From positions 5,394,001-5,458,000 of the forward strand of contig NZ_CP021978.1 of the NCBI RefSeq assembly GCF_004803895.1: a DNA stretch of 64,000 nt, in the 5' to 3' direction. The notes below the pieces were generated by a model. That model was not told the origin of the DNA. It made no database searches and saw nothing but the letters and a program-made list of their open reading frames with translations. The translations under genes and the position numbers were made by a program. Shown here in pieces: positions 39,640 to 47,544 of this stretch (positions within the stretch are counted from its first letter, which is position 1; the number at the start of each line of letters is the position of its first letter). This DNA is from Streptomyces hawaiiensis (GTDB taxonomy: Bacteria > Actinomycetota > Actinomycetes > Streptomycetales > Streptomycetaceae).

Positions 39640-40851
39640 TCACCGCCCGAGTACGCCCGCGTCCGCGTCGTCGTTCTCGCCTTCGTCCTCGTCCTCGTCC
39701 TCGTCCAGGAGCCCCGGCGGCTGCGAAGCGGGCTCGGCCGCCGGCTTGCCGGCGTTCGCGGCCAGGGTGCGGATCTCGGGCAGGTCGTCGTAGAGGTGCT
39801 GCCCGGGACACTCGGTCGGGTAGCCGTCGCGATGCCCGGAGATGCGGTGGAAGGTGGCCTTCTGCCCCAGCTTGTACTTGCCGTTGTCGGCACCGGAGGT
39901 CAGGACGACCGTCCCGGTCGGGTCGATGCCGTAGAGGCCGAGCTTCCACGCCGCGACCTTCGCGACCGACTCGCGCACCGCGGCGTTGGTGGCCGCCGTG
40001 GAGTAGTCGCCGAGCACCGAGACGCTGCTGGTGGCGGTGTTGAACCCGTAGGCGTGCGCGCCCAGGACGGGCTTGTCGATGCCGCCCGCACGGCCCTCGA
40101 AGACGGTGCCGCACTTGTCGACGAGGAAGTGGTAGCCGATGTCGTTCCAGCCGTTGCTCTGCACGTGGTAGAGGAACACGCCGCGCACGATCGACGCCGA
40201 CTCGGAGCAGGCGTAGTCGTTGGTGCCCGCCGTGTGGTGGACGAACATCGCCTTGGTGTCGCCGGTGTACGTGGGCGGGTCCTTCACCAGGGACTCGTCG
40301 GCGCCCCAGGCGGAGCGCGACGTGACGACGGGGCGCTCGGCCGAGAGCGAACCGGCGGCCGGCCCGACGACGTCCGGCTCGACGGCCTCGGTGTGCACGG
40401 CGTCCGGCCCGGCCTCGGGGTCGACCAGTTCGACGCGCAGCCCCGCCGGCAGGCGCGAGCCCGAGACGCGCACCTGGACGCCGTCCGAGGGCCCGGTCCA
40501 CAGCGGCTGGGTGCTGCCCCGCACACCGGCCCGGTCCCGGTCGAGGCCGGCCTCGGGCGTTCGGACGTCGGTCTCCAGGGGGCGCCACGCGCTCCACGCG
40601 CCGCTCTCCCGGGAGCGGGTGCGCACCTGGGCGGTGCCGTCCAGGGCCGCCTCCGGGTCGTCCCAGGTGACGCCGATCAGGCTGAACGGCTCGGTGGTGC
40701 GCGGGGCGAGGGACCGTTCGTGGGGGTCGCCGTCCGGCACCCGGACGGTGTGCACACCGTCCGAGGAGGCGGCCCGGGCGGGCTGGGTCAGACCGAGGGC
40801 ACCGAGGGCCAGGGCGGTGGCGACGGCGGTGCGCAGGAGGCGGGGTGTCAT
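39640..40851 (-). CDS. PGRP-type N-acetylmuramoyl-L-alanine amidase, secreted
   Basis: A 403-residue exported protein. A signal peptide (1-28, LLRTAVATALALGALGLTQPARA) and a beta-rich N-domain precede an amidase_2/PGRP domain beginning SRSAWGADESLV. Zinc ligands are visible as the first His of FVHHTAG, and His plus Cys in GHRDGYPTECPG. It should cleave the amide between MurNAc and L-Ala in peptidoglycan. The C-terminus is a run of Asp/Glu (from LLDEDEDEDEGENDD) encoded by GTCCTC hexamer repeats on the plus strand (39672-39710). It is divergent from the first sigma gene with a 217-bp gap. Confidence 0.88.
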   Translation of the reverse strand: MTPRLLRTAVATALALGALGLTQPARAASSDGVHTVRVPDGDPHERSLAPRTTEPFSLIGVTWDDPEAALDGTAQVRTRSRESGAWSAWRPLETDVRTPEAGLDRDRAGVRGSTQPLWTGPSDGVQVRVSGSRLPAGLRVELVDPEAGPDAVHTEAVEPDVVGPAAGSLSAERPVVTSRSAWGADESLVKDPPTYTGDTKAMFVHHTAGTNDYACSESASIVRGVFLYHVQSNGWNDIGYHFLVDKCGTVFEGRAGGIDKPVLGAHAYGFNTATSSVSVLGDYSTAATNAAVRESVAKVAAWKLGLYGIDPTGTVVLTSGADNGKYKLGQKATFHRISGHRDGYPTECPGQHLYDDLPEIRTLAANAGKPAAEPASQPPGLLDEDEDEDEGENDDADAGVLGR

Positions 40852-40997
40852 ACGGCGCTCGCCTTTCGTGGGCGGTGGCATCGCGAGCAGAGCTCCCCGG
40901 TACGTCACTTGGCCGAAACCCCCGCGGGGCCGGGCTCCCGAGGACGGCGGGCAGGGTTGACCCGAACGGTCGTCGGCACCCGGCGGCCTGACGCGCT

Positions 40998-41024
40998 GTG
41001 ACACTTCCGCGCGGGCCGGCGCTG
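40998..41024 (+). promoter_or_regulatory. GTGACR-N16-CGCWG motif, copy 2
   Basis: GTGACA (40998-41003), 16 bases, CGCTG (41020-41024). It lies 45 bp before the TTG start of the first sigma gene, an ideal place for an autoregulated promoter. Confidence 0.55.
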
Positions 41025-41068
41025 ATCACGGTGGGAGGGCGCGCACTCGGCACGGACGAGGACGGTAC

Positions 41069-41686
41069 TTGGGTCACGGAGCGGAACCCCGGCGCGGGCA
41101 GGCGTACGACGGGGAACTGGGCGCGGCCGTCGCGCGGGCCCAGCAGGGTGACGAGGCGGCCTTCGCGGTCGCCTACCGGTTCGTGCAGCCCGGACTGCTC
41201 GGCTATCTGCGCGGCCTGGTCGGGGACGACGCGGAGGACGTGGCGTCCGACGCCTGGCTGGAGATCGCCCGGGACCTCGGGCGGTTCCGGGGCGACGGGG
41301 CCGGCTTCCGCGGCTGGACGGCGACCATCGCCCGGCACCGGGCGCTGGACCACTTGCGCCGGCAGCGGGTACGGCCCCGGCCCTCCGCGCTGGAGCAGGA
41401 CGTCCTGGACCTGCCCGGGCCGCAGAGCACGCACGACCAGGCGCTGGAGGCCATCTCCACCGAGCGCGCCCTGGAGCTGGTCCGGGGGCTGCCGCCCGAC
41501 CAGGCCGAGGCCGTGCTGCTGCGGGTGGTGGTCGGCCTCGACGGCCCGGCGGCCGCACGGGTGCTGGGCAAGCGGCCCGGCGCGGTACGCACGGCCGCCC
41601 ACCGGGGCCTGAAACGCCTCGCCGGGCAGCTGGGCGCGGCGAGTGTGACGGATGAGGCTCCCCGGACGCTGGGGGAGTCGACGTGA
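41069..41686 (+). CDS. ECF RNA polymerase sigma factor (pair 1)
   Basis: A 205-residue group 4 sigma factor. Region 2 is QGDEAAFAVAYRFVQPGLLGYL with the core-binding DAEDVASDAWLEIARD, and WTATIARHRALDHLRR for -10 recognition. Region 4 is LPPDQAEAVLLRVVVGLDGPAAARVLGKRPGAVRTAAHRGLKRL. A TTG start at 41069 is assumed; no ATG or GTG fits before the conserved part. It is followed by a membrane anti-sigma candidate (41840) and has a close paralogue at 43012. Its C-terminal codons contain a GC-rich palindrome typical of dispersed repeats (41655-41680). Confidence 0.88.
   Translation: MGHGAEPRRGQAYDGELGAAVARAQQGDEAAFAVAYRFVQPGLLGYLRGLVGDDAEDVASDAWLEIARDLGRFRGDGAGFRGWTATIARHRALDHLRRQRVRPRPSALEQDVLDLPGPQSTHDQALEAISTERALELVRGLPPDQAEAVLLRVVVGLDGPAAARVLGKRPGAVRTAAHRGLKRLAGQLGAASVTDEAPRTLGEST
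41645..41671 (+). promoter_or_regulatory. GTGACR-N16-CGCWG motif, copy 3
   Basis: GTGACG (41645-41650), 16 bases, CGCTG (41667-41671), inside the end of the sigma-1 gene and 169 bp before the anti-sigma-1 start. It overlaps a GC-rich palindrome, so this copy is the least secure. The equivalent position in the second sigma gene (copy 5) also carries the motif. Confidence 0.4.
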
Positions 41687-41839
41687 GCGGAACCGGCGGT
41701 TTCGCTCACGGTGCGGGCGGCTCCCGCGGACCCGGCGCCCTGAACAGGGCGGACCGGCGGGACGTACTGGGGCGCGGCGGGCCGGCCGACGCCGGTGGAG
41801 CGGACGGAACGATCGGATCGAGCAGGAACGGAAACGGAC

Positions 41840-42628
41840 ATGGGTGAACGGCAGAGCGACGGCGGGCGTTCCGGCCGTGGTTCCCGTCACGCCCTCCTCG
41901 ACTCCGACGTGGAGGCGCTGATCGTCGCCTCCCTCATCCGGGACGGTGTCGACGCGGAGGCCGAGCAGCGGGCCGTGGCCGCCTTCCGGGCCGCCCGGGA
42001 CGCCGGTGCCCTGCGGACGCGCACCCGACGCCGGGACGACTGGCGTGCCCGGGAACGGCGCCACCTGGGGCGGTCCCTGAAGACGACGTTGTCCGTGCTG
42101 CTCGCCAGCCTCACGCTGGGCGGTGTCGCCGTGGCGGCGATCGGCGTGGCCGGATCGCCCGGGGAGGGCACGAAGGACGCCCCCGAGCGCCCGCCCGCCC
42201 CGAGCAGCGCCCCGCGCGACCCTGCCGGGAAGCCTCCCCGTCAAAGCCACAGCCCCGGCACCGGCACCGGCTCGGCCCCCGCCCACCCGGACCGGCCGGC
42301 CCCCGCCCAGGACACCGAGGCCCACTGCCGCGCCTACGAGCGGGCCGGGGAGCGCGGCAAGGCCATGGAGGCGACGGCCTGGCAGCGTCTGGTGGCCGCC
42401 GCGGGCGGTGAGAGGAACGTCACGGCGTACTGCGCCGGGCAACCGGCCGAGCAGCGGGGCGTGAGCGGTGGCTCCGGGAACGGCGACCCCGCCAAGGACG
42501 GCGGCACACCCGCCAAGGACGACGGCACACCCGCCGCGGACAACGGCGCGGGCAAAGGGCCGGACAACGGCGCGGGCAAGAACCGGAGCGAGGACAAGCG
42601 CTCCCAGCCCAACGACCGTCAGCGGTAA
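41840..42628 (+). CDS. Putative anti-sigma factor, single-pass membrane protein (pair 1)
   Basis: A 262-residue protein. A cytoplasmic N-domain of about 75 residues (VEALIVASLIRDGVDAEAEQRAVAAFRAARDAG) precedes one membrane helix (TLSVLLASLTLGGVAVAAIGVAG, about 82-104) and a Pro/Ser/Gly-rich external region. The external region contains CRAYERAGERGKAMEATAWQRLV ending AYCAG. The two cysteines about 35 residues apart recur in the pair-2 protein. The layout and position after an ECF sigma gene indicate an anti-sigma factor, although no classical zinc HxxxCxxC is present. ATG 41840 is preceded by a purine-rich stretch. Confidence 0.72.
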   Translation: MGERQSDGGRSGRGSRHALLDSDVEALIVASLIRDGVDAEAEQRAVAAFRAARDAGALRTRTRRRDDWRARERRHLGRSLKTTLSVLLASLTLGGVAVAAIGVAGSPGEGTKDAPERPPAPSSAPRDPAGKPPRQSHSPGTGTGSAPAHPDRPAPAQDTEAHCRAYERAGERGKAMEATAWQRLVAAAGGERNVTAYCAGQPAEQRGVSGGSGNGDPAKDGGTPAKDDGTPAADNGAGKGPDNGAGKNRSEDKRSQPNDRQR

Positions 42629-42775
42629 GGGATTGCGCGAACGCCGGCCGGAACCGCCGGGCCGAGTGGGCGTATCCGCCGGCACCCGCCATGGCAACGG
42701 CCGAGGCCGCCACCCCCCACAGGAGAGGCCCCGGCCGTCGCGCGGCACGGGCCGCGCGGCGGCCCGTACTTCCTA

Positions 42776-42802
42776 CAGCGCCCGGTGTGCGTTTTCTGTC
42801 AC
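42776..42802 (-). promoter_or_regulatory. GTGACR-N16-CGCWG motif, copy 4 (minus strand)
   Basis: On the minus strand GTGACA (42802-42797), 16 bases, CGCTG (42780-42776). It lies in the 383-bp gap between anti-sigma-1 and sigma-2 and points back towards anti-sigma-1. As a promoter it would give antisense RNA; as a binding site it could act on sigma-2. Confidence 0.45.
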
Positions 42803-42904
42803 ACCCCGCGGCGTCACGGCTTAGTTGCATCTCGGACGGACATGGACGGGGAGTGGTTTCAGGTCGTAACGTGCCATTCGCGCCAACGCGAAGGCGGCAA
42901 GACC

Positions 42905-42956
42905 ACCGCAACCACCTGCGGGCTTGTAACCGCAACCACCAATTGAGCAACCACAA
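42905..42956. repeat. Direct repeats upstream of the second sigma gene
   Basis: ACCGCAACCACC occurs at 42905-42916 and 42929-42940, exactly 24 bp apart, followed by GCAACCACAA at 42947-42956. Helical phasing of repeats 56-107 bp before the sigma-2 start suggests binding sites for an activator. The rest of the gap 42629-43011 shows the motif copy at 42776-42802 and no gene. Confidence 0.45.
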
Positions 42957-43011
42957 CGGCGAGAACCCGGTCCGCGAAAGCGGCGCCGGTTGAGGCGCAG
43001 AAGGGCGCGCG

Positions 43012-43686
43012 GTGCTGGGGGACGACGCGGAGCTGACCGCTGCGGTGCGCGCGGCACAGGACGGAGACGAAAACGCGTTCCGGACTGTCTACCGCACGGT
43101 GCATCCGCGGCTGCTCGGGTACGTACGGACGCTGGTCGGCGACCCCGACGCCGAGGACGTGGCGTCCGAGGCGTGGCTTCAGATAGCCCGCGATCTGGAG
43201 CGGTTCACCGGTGACGCGGACCGGTTCCGCGGCTGGGCCGCCCGGATCGCCCGCAACCGCGCGCTGGACCACATACGCATGCGCGGGCGCCGGCCCGCGA
43301 TCGGCGGTGACGAGACCGAGCTGACCGGCCGGGCCGCCGAGTCGGACACCGCAGGCGAGGCCATGGAGGCGCTCGCCACCGACGGCGCGTTCTCCCTGAT
43401 CTCCCGGCTGCCGCAGGACCAGGCCGAGGCGGTCGTGCTGCGCGTGGTGGTGGGGCTCGACGCGAAGACCGCCGCCGAGACGCTCGGCAAGCGCCCGGGC
43501 GCGGTCCGCACGGCGGCGCACCGGGGTCTGAAGCGGCTCGCCGAACTGCTCGGCGACGACCCGCAGGCCGATCCGGAATCGGCCGGGGTGCTCGACGCCC
43601 TGCCGCCCCAGCGAGAACCGCGCGGCGGTGCGGTGACGTCCGCAGGTGTGACGCATAGCGTTGCGCGGACGCAGAAGGATGTGTGA
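43012..43686 (+). CDS. ECF RNA polymerase sigma factor (pair 2)
   Basis: A 224-residue ECF sigma factor clearly paralogous to the one at 41069. Region 2 includes DGDENAFRTVYRTVHPRLLGYVRTLVGDPDAEDVASEAWLQIARD and WAARIARNRALDHIRM. Region 4 is LPQDQAEAVVLRVVVGLDAKTAAETLGKRPGAVRTAAHRGLKRL, nearly identical to the first. The near-identity of region 4 implies similar -35 recognition. GTG 43012 is used. Its stop overlaps the start of the membrane partner gene, so the two are translationally coupled. Confidence 0.88.
   Translation: MLGDDAELTAAVRAAQDGDENAFRTVYRTVHPRLLGYVRTLVGDPDAEDVASEAWLQIARDLERFTGDADRFRGWAARIARNRALDHIRMRGRRPAIGGDETELTGRAAESDTAGEAMEALATDGAFSLISRLPQDQAEAVVLRVVVGLDAKTAAETLGKRPGAVRTAAHRGLKRLAELLGDDPQADPESAGVLDALPPQREPRGGAVTSAGVTHSVARTQKDV
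43648..43674 (+). promoter_or_regulatory. GTGACR-N16-CGCWG motif, copy 5
   Basis: GTGACG (43648-43653), 16 bases, CGCAG (43670-43674), ending 11 bp before the anti-sigma-2 ATG. It could give an almost leaderless internal transcript for the anti-sigma gene. Confidence 0.5.
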
Positions 43687-44723
43687 TGGCCGACGAGCAG
43701 TACAGGTGGCTGGACCGCGAAACGGCGGAGCGTTTGCTGAGCGGAGAGCCACCCGGAGCCGTCGAAGGCGCCGGCCGGGACCAGGCCGAACACCTCGCCA
43801 GGACCCTCGGCGCACTGTCCGCCACACCCCCGCTGACCAGCGATGAACTCCCCGGCGAAGCCGCGGCGATGGCCGCTTTCCGCAAGGTCCGCGCGGAAGG
43901 CGCCGACGTGGCCGCGGCCCGCCCGGCCACCGGCCGGCAGGACGCGGCCGAGGTCGCCGAGGCCGGGCTGGTCCGGATCGGAACCCCTGGCGACAGCGGC
44001 ATCGTCGTCGCCCGGCGGCCCCGCTGGGCCCGTCCCGCCCGCCTCGCCCTGGCCGCCGCGCTGGCCGTCGGCATGGTCGGCGGGGTCGCCCTCGCGGCTG
44101 GAACCGGAGCCCTGAGGGCACCGTTCGGCGGCGGCGAGCCCGGCCCCGGCGCCTCCGTCTCGGCCGCCGTCACTCACCCGGAACGCCCGCTGGTGTCACC
44201 CTCGCCGAGCGACGCCGCGCAGGGCGGCTCCACCCCCGACGACACCCCGAACGGCTCCTCGGCGGGCGGGTCCTCCGGTACGCGGGACCGGGACGAGGGG
44301 CGCGACGACGCCGCCCCGAAGCCGGACGACCGCAAGGACCGCCCGGACGACCGCGAGGAGATCACCTCCGCCTGCCGCGACCTCCGCGACGGCAAGCGGC
44401 TGGACCCCGACCGCAGGCGCGCCCTGCGGGACGCCGCCGGTGGCCTGCGGGTGTGGAAGTACTGCAAGGGCGTCCTGTCCTCGGCCGGCTCCCGCTCGGG
44501 GGAACGCGGGAACGACGACCACGCGGACAAGGGCCTGCCCCGGGGCGAGGGCGCGGACCGGGGCCCCGACCAGGACCGCAACCAGGACCCGAAGCAGGAC
44601 AAGGCCGAGCGGAAGGCCGACAAGCGGGCCGGGAAGAAGGCCGACAAGCAGGCCGAGAAGAAGGCCGACGACGAGGACGCCGCGGACCGTGGCCGGTTCC
44701 GGAGCTCTCTCGCACCGCTGTGA
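43686..44723 (+). CDS. Putative anti-sigma factor, single-pass membrane protein (pair 2)
   Basis: A 345-residue protein with a long cytoplasmic N-part (about 115 residues, including LPGEAAAMAAFRKVRAEGADV), one membrane helix (LALAAALAVGMVGGVALAAGTGAL, near 120-143) and an external region. The external region holds ITSACRDLRDGKRLDPDRRRALRDAAGG ending WKYCKG, then a highly charged Asp/Lys/Arg tail. The Cys-Cys module matches that of the pair-1 protein. The ATG (or GTG 43683) overlaps the sigma-2 stop. It probably holds sigma-2 at the membrane until an external signal is sensed. Confidence 0.74.
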   Translation: MADEQYRWLDRETAERLLSGEPPGAVEGAGRDQAEHLARTLGALSATPPLTSDELPGEAAAMAAFRKVRAEGADVAAARPATGRQDAAEVAEAGLVRIGTPGDSGIVVARRPRWARPARLALAAALAVGMVGGVALAAGTGALRAPFGGGEPGPGASVSAAVTHPERPLVSPSPSDAAQGGSTPDDTPNGSSAGGSSGTRDRDEGRDDAAPKPDDRKDRPDDREEITSACRDLRDGKRLDPDRRRALRDAAGGLRVWKYCKGVLSSAGSRSGERGNDDHADKGLPRGEGADRGPDQDRNQDPKQDKAERKADKRAGKKADKQAEKKADDEDAADRGRFRSSLAPL

Positions 44724-44764
44724 CCTGCGGTTTCGCACTCCGTGAAAATTTCCTGGCCAAGGGT

Positions 44765-44791
44765 GTGACGTTTTCGGCCGCCCCGGCGCAG
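44765..44791 (+). promoter_or_regulatory. GTGACR-N16-CGCWG motif, copy 6
   Basis: GTGACG (44765-44770), 16 bases, CGCAG (44787-44791) followed by TAATGAG. It lies after the anti-sigma-2 gene. The only downstream gene is on the opposite strand, so its target is unclear; a small RNA or short peptide transcript ending at the hairpin 44868-44904 is possible. Confidence 0.45.
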
Positions 44792-44867
44792 TAATGAGTG
44801 AGCCGACTGGTCATCGGCCGTTGCACAGAGCCGGGGTTCCCCCCGTACCTACGGCTCGTGCACCTGA

Positions 44868-44904
44868 GCGCGGGCGGGACACGTTCCCCCGGTCCCGCCC
44901 GCGC
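44868..44904. terminator. Strong hairpin between convergent genes
   Basis: GCGCGGGCGGGAC (44868-44880) is perfectly complementary to GTCCCGCCCGCGC (44892-44904) with an 11-base loop. It lies 21 bp after the L,D-transpeptidase stop (minus strand) and 145 bp after the anti-sigma-2 stop, and can terminate both. Confidence 0.75.
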
Positions 44905-44925
44905 CCCAACTTCGCCTCCCCGCCG

Positions 44926-45789
44926 TCACCAGGACACGACGACCTTGTCGCCGTCGCGGACCTGCGCGTACAGCTCCGCGATCGCCGCCTCGTCCCGTAC
45001 GTTGACGCAGCCGTGCGAGGCGCCCGCGTAGCCCCGGGCGGCGAAGTCCGCCGAGAAATGCACCGCCTGGCCGCCGCTGAAGAACATCGCGTAGGGCATG
45101 GGCGAGTCGTAGAGCGTCGACACGTGGTCGCGGGACTTCCAGTAGACGGAGAACACGCCCTCCCGGGTCGGCGTGTACTGCGAGCCGAAACGGACCGCCA
45201 TCGTCGACACGGTCCGCCCGTCGACCATCCAGCGCAGCGTCCTGCTGGTCTTGTCGACGCAGAGCACCCGGCCGGTCCGGCAGCGCGCGTCCGGCGGGTC
45301 GGCCTGCTGGCCGCCCATCAAGAACAGCTCCCACCGGCCAGGCTCGCGCGTCATGCGCAGCAGCCGCTGCCAGGTGACCGCGTCGGTCTTCCCGGTGCGC
45401 GGCAGTCCCCGCTTGCCCTGGAACCCGCTCACCGCCCGCTGCGTCGGTTCGTCGTACGTGCCGGTCGGCCCGTCGAACAGCCAGGCGACCTGCCGCAGCC
45501 GGGCCTGGAGCTCCCGGACGTCCCGGCCGGTGTCGCCGCGGGACCACAGCACGCGGGGCGGGGCGGGAGCCGCACCGGGCTTGTCGTCGTCCGACGGCGA
45601 CGCCGGGTCCGGCTCGTCGCCGCCACCGGCGGGCGTGCGGTCCGGGGACGGGGTGGCGCCGGGCAGCTCGATGTGCACCGGCGAGCGGCGCTTCCCCTCG
45701 TCGTCGGGGGCCTGCACCGTGCAGCCGGTCAGCGCGGCCACCACGGCGAGTCCCGCCACGAACGCTCTCCCCATGCCCGTAGTACGCAC
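44926..45789 (-). CDS. L,D-transpeptidase lipoprotein with peptidoglycan-binding domain
   Basis: A 287-residue protein with a lipoprotein signal ending AALTGC, a Ser/Pro/Asp-rich spacer, a PG_binding_1 domain (SRGDTGRDVRELQARLRQVAWLFDGPTGTYDEPTQRAV) and a YkuD catalytic domain. The catalytic Cys is in ASHGCVNVRD, with the family His in AVHFSADF. It forms 3-3 crosslinks or attaches proteins to peptidoglycan. GTG 45789 follows GGGGGG; ATG 45774 is the alternative. It stands alone, divergent from the mutase gene, next to the sigma/anti-sigma cluster. Confidence 0.9.
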   Translation of the reverse strand: MRTTGMGRAFVAGLAVVAALTGCTVQAPDDEGKRRSPVHIELPGATPSPDRTPAGGGDEPDPASPSDDDKPGAAPAPPRVLWSRGDTGRDVRELQARLRQVAWLFDGPTGTYDEPTQRAVSGFQGKRGLPRTGKTDAVTWQRLLRMTREPGRWELFLMGGQQADPPDARCRTGRVLCVDKTSRTLRWMVDGRTVSTMAVRFGSQYTPTREGVFSVYWKSRDHVSTLYDSPMPYAMFFSGGQAVHFSADFAARGYAGASHGCVNVRDEAAIAELYAQVRDGDKVVVSW

Positions 45790-45915
45790 ACGGCCCCCCG
45801 CTCGTCTCACCGGCGTGCCCGGATGTCACCTGAGATGCTTCCCCGGGCGTGACCCGTCGCGAACCAGGGGGCATGGTGGTGAGCGAGGTCACTGCTCTGC
45901 GGGAGGCAACCCACC

Positions 45916-47496
45916 ATGGCGCGTGAGTCGGAGTCCGGACTGCCCATCGAGCCGGTCTACGGGCCGCAGTCCCTCCAGGGCTGGGATCCGGCGGAGAAGC
46001 TGGGGGAGCCGGGGGCGTACCCGTACACCCGTGGTGTGTATCCGTCGATGTACACCGGCCGTCCCTGGACGATGCGCCAGTACGCCGGTTTCGGTACGGC
46101 CGCGGAGTCCAACGCCCGCTACCGGCAGCTGATCGCCAACGGCACCACGGGTCTGTCGGTCGCCTTCGACCTGCCCACCCAGATGGGCCACGACTCCGAC
46201 GCCCCGATCGCGCACGGCGAGGTCGGCAAGGTGGGGGTCGCCATCGACTCGGTCGAGGACATGCGGGTGCTGTTCGGCGGGATCCCGCTGGACCAGGTCT
46301 CGACGTCGATGACGATCAACGCCCCCGCGGCCCTGCTGCTGCTGATGTACCAGCTGGTCGCCGAGGAGCAGGGGGTCGGCGCGGAGCAGCTGACGGGCAC
46401 GATCCAGAACGACGTCCTGAAGGAGTACATCGCCCGGGGCACCTACATCTTCCCGCCCAAGCCCTCGCTGCGGCTGATCGCGGACATCTTCCGGTACTGC
46501 CGGGCCGAGATCCCGAAGTGGAACACCATCTCGATCTCCGGCTACCACATGGCCGAGGCGGGAGCCTCGCCCGCGCAGGAGATCGCCTTCACCCTCGCCG
46601 ACGGCATCGAGTACGTCCGCACCGCTGTCGCGGCGGGCATGGACGTGGACGACTTCGCCCCGAGGCTGTCGTTCTTCTTCGTGGCCCGCACGACGCTCCT
46701 GGAGGAGGTCGCCAAGTTCCGTGCCGCCCGCCGGATCTGGGCCCGGGTGATGCGCGAGGAGTTCGGCGCGCGGGACCCCAAGTCGCTGATGCTGCGCTTC
46801 CACACCCAGACGGCAGGGGTGCAGCTGACGGCGCAGCAGCCGGAGGTGAACCTCGTCCGGGTCGCTGTGCAGGGTCTGGCCGCGGTGCTTGGCGGCACGC
46901 AGTCCCTGCACACCAACTCCTTCGACGAGGCCATCGCCCTGCCCACCGACAGATCCGCCCGTCTCGCCCTGCGCACCCAGCAGGTCCTCGCCCACGAAAC
47001 GGACGTGACGGCGACCGTCGATCCGTTCGCCGGGTCCTACGTCATCGAGAAGATGACCGACGACATCGAGGCCGCTGCCATGGAGCTGATGGCCAAGGTC
47101 GAGGAACTGGGCGGTGCCGTCGACGCCATCGAACGCGGCTTCCAGAAGAACGAGATCGAACGCAACGCCTACCGCATCGCCCAGGAGACCGACTCCGGCG
47201 AACGCGTCGTCGTCGGCGTCAACCGCTTCCGGCTCGACGAGGAAGAGCCGTACGAGCCGCTGCGCGTCGACCCCGCCATCGAGGCCCGGCAGGCCGAACG
47301 CCTGGCCCGGCTGCGCGCCGAGCGCGACCAGCCGGCCGTGGACGCGGCCCTGGCCGCGCTGAAGAAGGCCGCCGGGGGCGAGGACAACGTCCTCTACCCG
47401 ATGAAGGAGGCCCTGCGGGCCCGGGCGACCGTCGGCGAGGTCTGCACCGCGCTGCGTGAGGTGTGGGGGGCGTACGTCCCGTCCGACGTCTTCTGA
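45916..47496 (+). CDS. Acyl-CoA mutase large subunit (methylmalonyl-CoA mutase family, no B12 domain)
   Basis: A 526-residue TIM-barrel subunit. Aligned by spacing to Propionibacterium methylmalonyl-CoA mutase, it has Tyr56 (RQYAGFG), Arg174 (ARGTYIF) and His211 (ISGYH), matching Tyr89, Arg207 and His244. That is the methylmalonyl or ethylmalonyl type rather than the isobutyryl type, which has Phe/Gln. The C-terminal cobalamin-binding domain (DxHxxG) is absent. It must therefore pair with a separate small subunit not encoded in this window. Substrate assignment beyond this is uncertain; ethylmalonyl-CoA is a real alternative. Confidence 0.85.
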   Translation: MARESESGLPIEPVYGPQSLQGWDPAEKLGEPGAYPYTRGVYPSMYTGRPWTMRQYAGFGTAAESNARYRQLIANGTTGLSVAFDLPTQMGHDSDAPIAHGEVGKVGVAIDSVEDMRVLFGGIPLDQVSTSMTINAPAALLLLMYQLVAEEQGVGAEQLTGTIQNDVLKEYIARGTYIFPPKPSLRLIADIFRYCRAEIPKWNTISISGYHMAEAGASPAQEIAFTLADGIEYVRTAVAAGMDVDDFAPRLSFFFVARTTLLEEVAKFRAARRIWARVMREEFGARDPKSLMLRFHTQTAGVQLTAQQPEVNLVRVAVQGLAAVLGGTQSLHTNSFDEAIALPTDRSARLALRTQQVLAHETDVTATVDPFAGSYVIEKMTDDIEAAAMELMAKVEELGGAVDAIERGFQKNEIERNAYRIAQETDSGERVVVGVNRFRLDEEEPYEPLRVDPAIEARQAERLARLRAERDQPAVDAALAALKKAAGGEDNVLYPMKEALRARATVGEVCTALREVWGAYVPSDVF

Positions 47497-47544
47497 CCGA
47501 TCGCCGGGGCGGGGGTGTCAGACCCGCGTGCCACACTCATTCGC

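Noticed and set aside
38963..42748. A 1261-codon open frame on the minus strand
   Set aside because: It is a shadow of several real genes in a GC-rich genome: arginine/proline/glycine-rich, no domain, and it crosses the amidase, sigma and anti-sigma genes.
44794..45852. Plus-strand reading frame of 352 codons after the anti-sigma-2 gene
   Set aside because: It is antisense to the L,D-transpeptidase, which has signal peptide, PG-binding and SHGCVN motifs; the plus-strand product has none.
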